A stretch of 64,000 nt of DNA. Origin: Palsa-504 sp963818225 (lineage in GTDB: Bacteria; Actinomycetota; Actinomycetes; Streptosporangiales; Streptosporangiaceae). The notes under the pieces were generated by a model. It did not search any database. It saw only the letters and a program-made list of their open reading frames with translations, and was not told where the DNA came from. Positions 61,276-64,000 of this stretch are shown one piece after another (position 1 is the stretch's first letter; every line of letters begins with the position of its first letter). Location: assembly GCA_963818225.1 (NCBI GenBank), contig CAWFRO010000016.1, forward strand, positions 1 through 64,000, written 5' to 3'. The translations under genes were made by a program, and so were the position numbers.

Positions 61276-61672
61276 TTAGGATGCGTACGCGTCTCGGGCG
61301 GCGTGGGCGCACTGTCCGTCTTGCTCATCGGTTGCGCCGCTGCAGCCGATGCCGGCGATCACCTCGTCGCCCTCGCGCAAGACGGTGACGCTCCCATCGG
61401 CATCACACCCCGGCCGTGAATAGCCGACAAGGCCGTGATCAAGGTGGCGGCCATCTGCTGCAAGTCCGGTCCGTCGCGCCGCAGCAGCGCGCCAGTGAAC
61501 GCCTTGGCCTGAGACACCTCGATCGAAATCCAGGGCGCCTGCTCCATCCGCCCGAAGGCGAAGAGCCGGCATCGGCATCCACGATCGCCGACGAAACCGC
61601 CACCCCCAATTCGCGGGCCTTATCCTGGCTGGCTTTGATCATCCGCTGGGCGATCTCACTGGTGAGCGGCAT
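61276..61672 (-). pseudogene. GlcG/HbpS-family (DUF336) haem-binding-like protein, frameshifted
   Basis: Three frames together give MPLTSEIAQRMIKASQDKAR, AVSSAIVDADAG, then WISIEVSQAKAFTGALLRRD and finally GSVTVLREGDEVIAGIGCSG with QCAHAARDAY. This is the small GlcG/HbpS fold, about 135 residues. Frame breaks are at about 61565 and 61400. The second half keeps the conserved GIGCSGAT. It may be a decayed gene or contain sequencing errors. Confidence 0.65.
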
Positions 61673-61923
61673 CTGTACCTCATCCCTCTCGTATGCCTGC
61701 GCTGCGGAGTGCTGGAAGACGTCCTTCAGATGCCGCGCCGGACCCGCGAAGCGAATCCGCGATGGCCTTGCCCATAGCGGATTCGCGCCGCGGGATGAGT
61801 CGCCGGCGTGGCGGCCCCCGAGACTACTTGTTGTACTTGGCGGGCTGCGCATCTCCGGCGGAGCCGGGCCAGCTGAGGTGATCACTTGCATTAGAGTGCG
61901 CTCTAGCTCGTAGGCTCAGTTCC

Positions 61924-62303
61924 GTGACGACCTGGACCCTCGGTGAGGCTGCCGAGAGGTGCGGCCTGTCCCAGCACACCTTGCGCTGGTATGAGCGTAT
62001 TGGCCTGCTCGATCCGGTCGACCGGGGCGGCGATGGCCGGCGCCGGTTGAGCGACGGCGATCTGGATTGGCTGTCGCTGCTGACCAAGCTGCGCGCCACC
62101 GGGATGCCGGTGCGGGACATGCGGCGCTATGCCGAGCTGGTCTGGTCCGGTGCCGGCTACCAGGAGTGGGTCGACTTGCTCAGGGGACACCGCGAGCAGG
62201 TCCGGCGGGACCTTGCCGCTCAGCGGAGTGCCTGAAGCTGCTGGACGAGAAGATCGCGTACTACGACAGCCCAGCCGCGGCACCGCAGCCAAGCCACCCC
62301 TGA
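61924..62303 (+). CDS. MerR-family regulator, frameshift near C-terminus
   Basis: The GTG start opens TLGEAAERCGLSQHTLRWYE, the MerR HTH, and then LSDGDLDWLSLLTKLRATGM. The frame ends at 62235 with a stop. One base earlier the frame would continue to CLKLLDEKIAYYDSPAAAPQ ending at 62303, the usual MerR dimer helix. A base is missing at about 62228. It lies directly upstream of aldo-keto reductase genes, a common MerR target arrangement. Confidence 0.78.
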
Positions 62304-62321
62304 ACGGGAGCAGCCAGCACA

Positions 62322-63273
62322 TGTGCACGACGAGACTCGGCCAGCTCACCGTGTCCGACCAGGGCCTGGGCTGCATGGGGATGAGCGAGTCCTACGGCGC
62401 CGCCGACTGGGACGAGTCGATCGCCACTATCAACCGCGCGCTGGACCTGGGCGTGACCTTCATCGATACCGCGGACCTGTACGGCGCGGGGCACAACGAG
62501 GTCCTGGTCGGCCGGGGCATCGCGCACCGGCGGGACGAGGTGCAGCTGGCCACCAAGTTCGGTATCGACCGGTCGGCCGGTGAGGCGCACCGCATCGTCC
62601 GCGGCGAGCGCGACTTCGTCAAGCGGTCCTGCGAGGCGTCGCTGCTGCGGCTCGGCGTCGAGGGGATCGACCTGCACTACCTGCACCGCCCGCCGCAGAC
62701 GGCCGAGATCGAGGAGACCGTCGGCGCCATGGCCGAGCTCGTGGCCGAGGGCAAGGTCCGCTACCTGGGCCTGTCCGAGGTCAGCGGCGACCTGCTGCGC
62801 CGCGCCCACGCGGTGCACCCGATCACCGCGGTGCAGTCCGAGTACTCGCTGTGGACCCGCGATCCGGAGACCAGCGTGATCGGCGTGATGCGCGAGCTCG
62901 GCGTCGGCCTGGTACGTACTCCCCGCTCGGCCGCGGCTTCCTCACCGGCACCGTGGACATGGCCACGCTGGAGCCGAAGGACTACCGAAACCGCCATCCC
63001 CGGTTTACCGGCGCGGCAGGCGCGGCCAACCAGGGCATTGCCGATACGGTGCGCTCGGTAGCCGGTGCGAGGGGCGTGACTCCCGCTCAGGTGGCCCTGG
63101 CCTGGGTGTACGCGCAGGAGGAGCGGCTCGGCGTCCCGGTGGTCCCCATTCCGGGCACCAAGCGGATCAAGTGGCTGGAACAGAACCTGGACGCCCTCGA
63201 CATCACCTTGACCCCCGGCGACCTGGCCGCTCTGGACCCGCTGGCCGGCCAGGTCACCGGCGCCCGCTATTGA
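62322..63273 (+). CDS. Aldo-keto reductase, frameshifted
   Basis: The N-terminal half has LGCMGMSESYGA and LGVTFIDTADLYGAGHNEVLVG with the catalytic Asp and Tyr. It continues with GVEGIDLHYLHRPP and RYLGLSEVSGDLLRR. The frame is lost at about 62913, where one base is missing. It resumes as YSPLGRGFLTGTVDMATL and then WLEQNLDALDITLTPGDLAALD with the NADP-binding part. The repaired protein is about 316 residues. Aldo-keto reductases reduce aldehydes and ketones with NADPH. Confidence 0.82.
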
Positions 63274-63324
63274 GACAGCCTGCTGAGAATGGACCGATCG
63301 GCGCGACAGGAAGGGTGGCCAAGG

Positions 63325-64000
63325 ATGCGGTTTCGGACGCTGGGTGGGACCGGGATGCGGGTGAGCGCCTACTGCCTGGGCGCGATGATGTTCGGCGCCG
63401 GGGCAATCCCGATCATGAGGATTGCGTCCGGATCATTCACACCGCGCTGGATGCGGGCATCAACTTCATCGATACGGCGGATGTGTATTCGGCGGGGGAG
63501 TCGGAGGAGATCGTCGGGCAGGCGCTGCGGGGCCGCCGGGATGAGGTGGTGCTGGCCACCAAGGCGCACGGGGCGATGGGCCAGGACATCAACATGAAGG
63601 GCAGCTCGCGGCGGTGGATTGTCCGGGAGGTGGAGAACAGCCTGCGCCGCCTGCAGACGGATTACCTGGACCTGTATCAGGTCCACCGGCCGGATCAGCA
63701 CACCGATATCGAGGAGACCTTGTCCGCGCTGTCGGATCTGGTGCATTCCGGCAAGGTCCGGGCCATCGGCTCGTCGACGTTCCCGGCTGAGCAGATCGTC
63801 GAGGCCCAGTGGGTCGCGGAGAAGCGGGGTTACGTCCGGTTCCGGAGCGAGCAGCCGCCGTATTCGATCTTCGTGCGCGGCGTCGAGGGCTCGGTGCTGC
63901 CGGCTTGTGAGAAGTACGGCATGGGCGTGATCCCGTGGAGCCCGCTGGCGGCGGGTGGCTGACCGGGCGGATCCGCAAGGACACCGGGGTGGACATGACC
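63325..64000 (+). CDS. Aldo-keto reductase, second, frameshifted and cut by window end
   Basis: Starting MRFRTLGGTGMRVSAYCLGAMM, it loses a base at about 63405. It then continues as DCVRIIHTALDAGINFIDTA with the catalytic region, YLDLYQVHRPDQHTDIEETL and GSSTFPAEQIVEAQW. A second base is missing at about 63956, after PWSPLAAG, where the true frame would run on as WLTGRI. The gene continues beyond the window. It is not a close copy of the previous reductase. Confidence 0.8.

Noticed and set aside
60142..61419. A 425-codon plus-strand frame
   Set aside because: It begins in the modC remnant and then runs antisense to the M24-type gene. The protein has no domain beyond poly-Gly.
1..64000. CRISPR array or complete insertion sequence
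   Set aside because: The repeats found are spacer-free iterons or dispersed modules. No transposase or cas gene was recognised.

Overview
The window is high-GC DNA from an actinobacterium. The evidence is strong G/C third positions, GTG and TTG starts, AfsR/BTAD-type and MalT-like LuxR regulators, an F420-type luciferase-like oxidoreductase, a VapBC pair, Sap/GAP membrane proteins, and DUF1003/HdeD/BON and DUF5996 families. The exact genus cannot be fixed from the sequence. No intact rRNA or tRNA gene, CRISPR array or complete insertion sequence was seen.

Layout. At 0-14 kb, two copies of a repeat module ending in a 3' half of tRNA-Thr(UGU) bracket a methyltransferase, a SnoaL-like protein, an EthD/DUF4286-like protein and a frameshifted AfsR-type regulator. 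The second copy is followed by an integrase relic. Then come stress-type membrane and BON proteins and three alpha/beta hydrolases, two of them duplicated epoxide hydrolases of which one is broken. At 14-26 kb there is a tRNA-Gly 3' fragment, a MoaD-like/Asp-box propeller pair, an HTH-Mop regulator, a frameshifted TauE/SafE permease, a truncated haemoglobin, a CBS protein, a BBE-type flavoprotein, a DUF5996 protein, VapBC, a Sap/GAP membrane protein and a channel-like membrane protein. At 26-31 kb there is an unusual divergent cluster: a GTP cyclohydrolase II fused to a RibD-type reductase faces a dehydrogenase, a histidine phosphatase, a PTPS-fold protein lacking the normal catalytic residues, and a GT4 glycosyltransferase. 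I regard this as the best candidate for an undescribed pathway, possibly a glycosylated pteridine or pyrimidine. At 31-37 kb there is a MarR/UspA pair with two matching operators, and the iron uptake operon efeUOB with an IdeR-like box and a DtxR-family regulator beside it. At 37-42 kb lie a luciferase-like oxidoreductase, a DUF1254/DUF1214 protein, a second Sap/GAP protein and several DNA-binding proteins. At 42-51 kb there is a likely catabolic set: MFS transporter, two acyl-CoA dehydrogenases, a thiamine-diphosphate 2-oxoacid decarboxylase and an NDP-forming acyl-CoA synthetase. At 51-64 kb are a MalT-like regulator, an ABC-2 permease whose ATPase gene survives only as a tail joined to a tetR gene, a K+ channel, a molbindin, a modABC locus in obvious decay, an M24 peptidase homologue, and a MerR/aldo-keto reductase group running off the right edge.

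Two general themes stand out. First, molybdenum-related genes recur: a HTH-Mop regulator, a molbindin, an intact modA, a second modA fragment, a broken modB and a modC without its ATPase core. Second, many otherwise well-conserved genes carry single-base frameshifts, densest after 59.7 kb. This could be real decay or sequencing/assembly error, and the two cannot be separated from the sequence alone. The tRNA fragments, the integrase relic, the gene relics and the iterated repeats point to a region with a history of integration and deletion.
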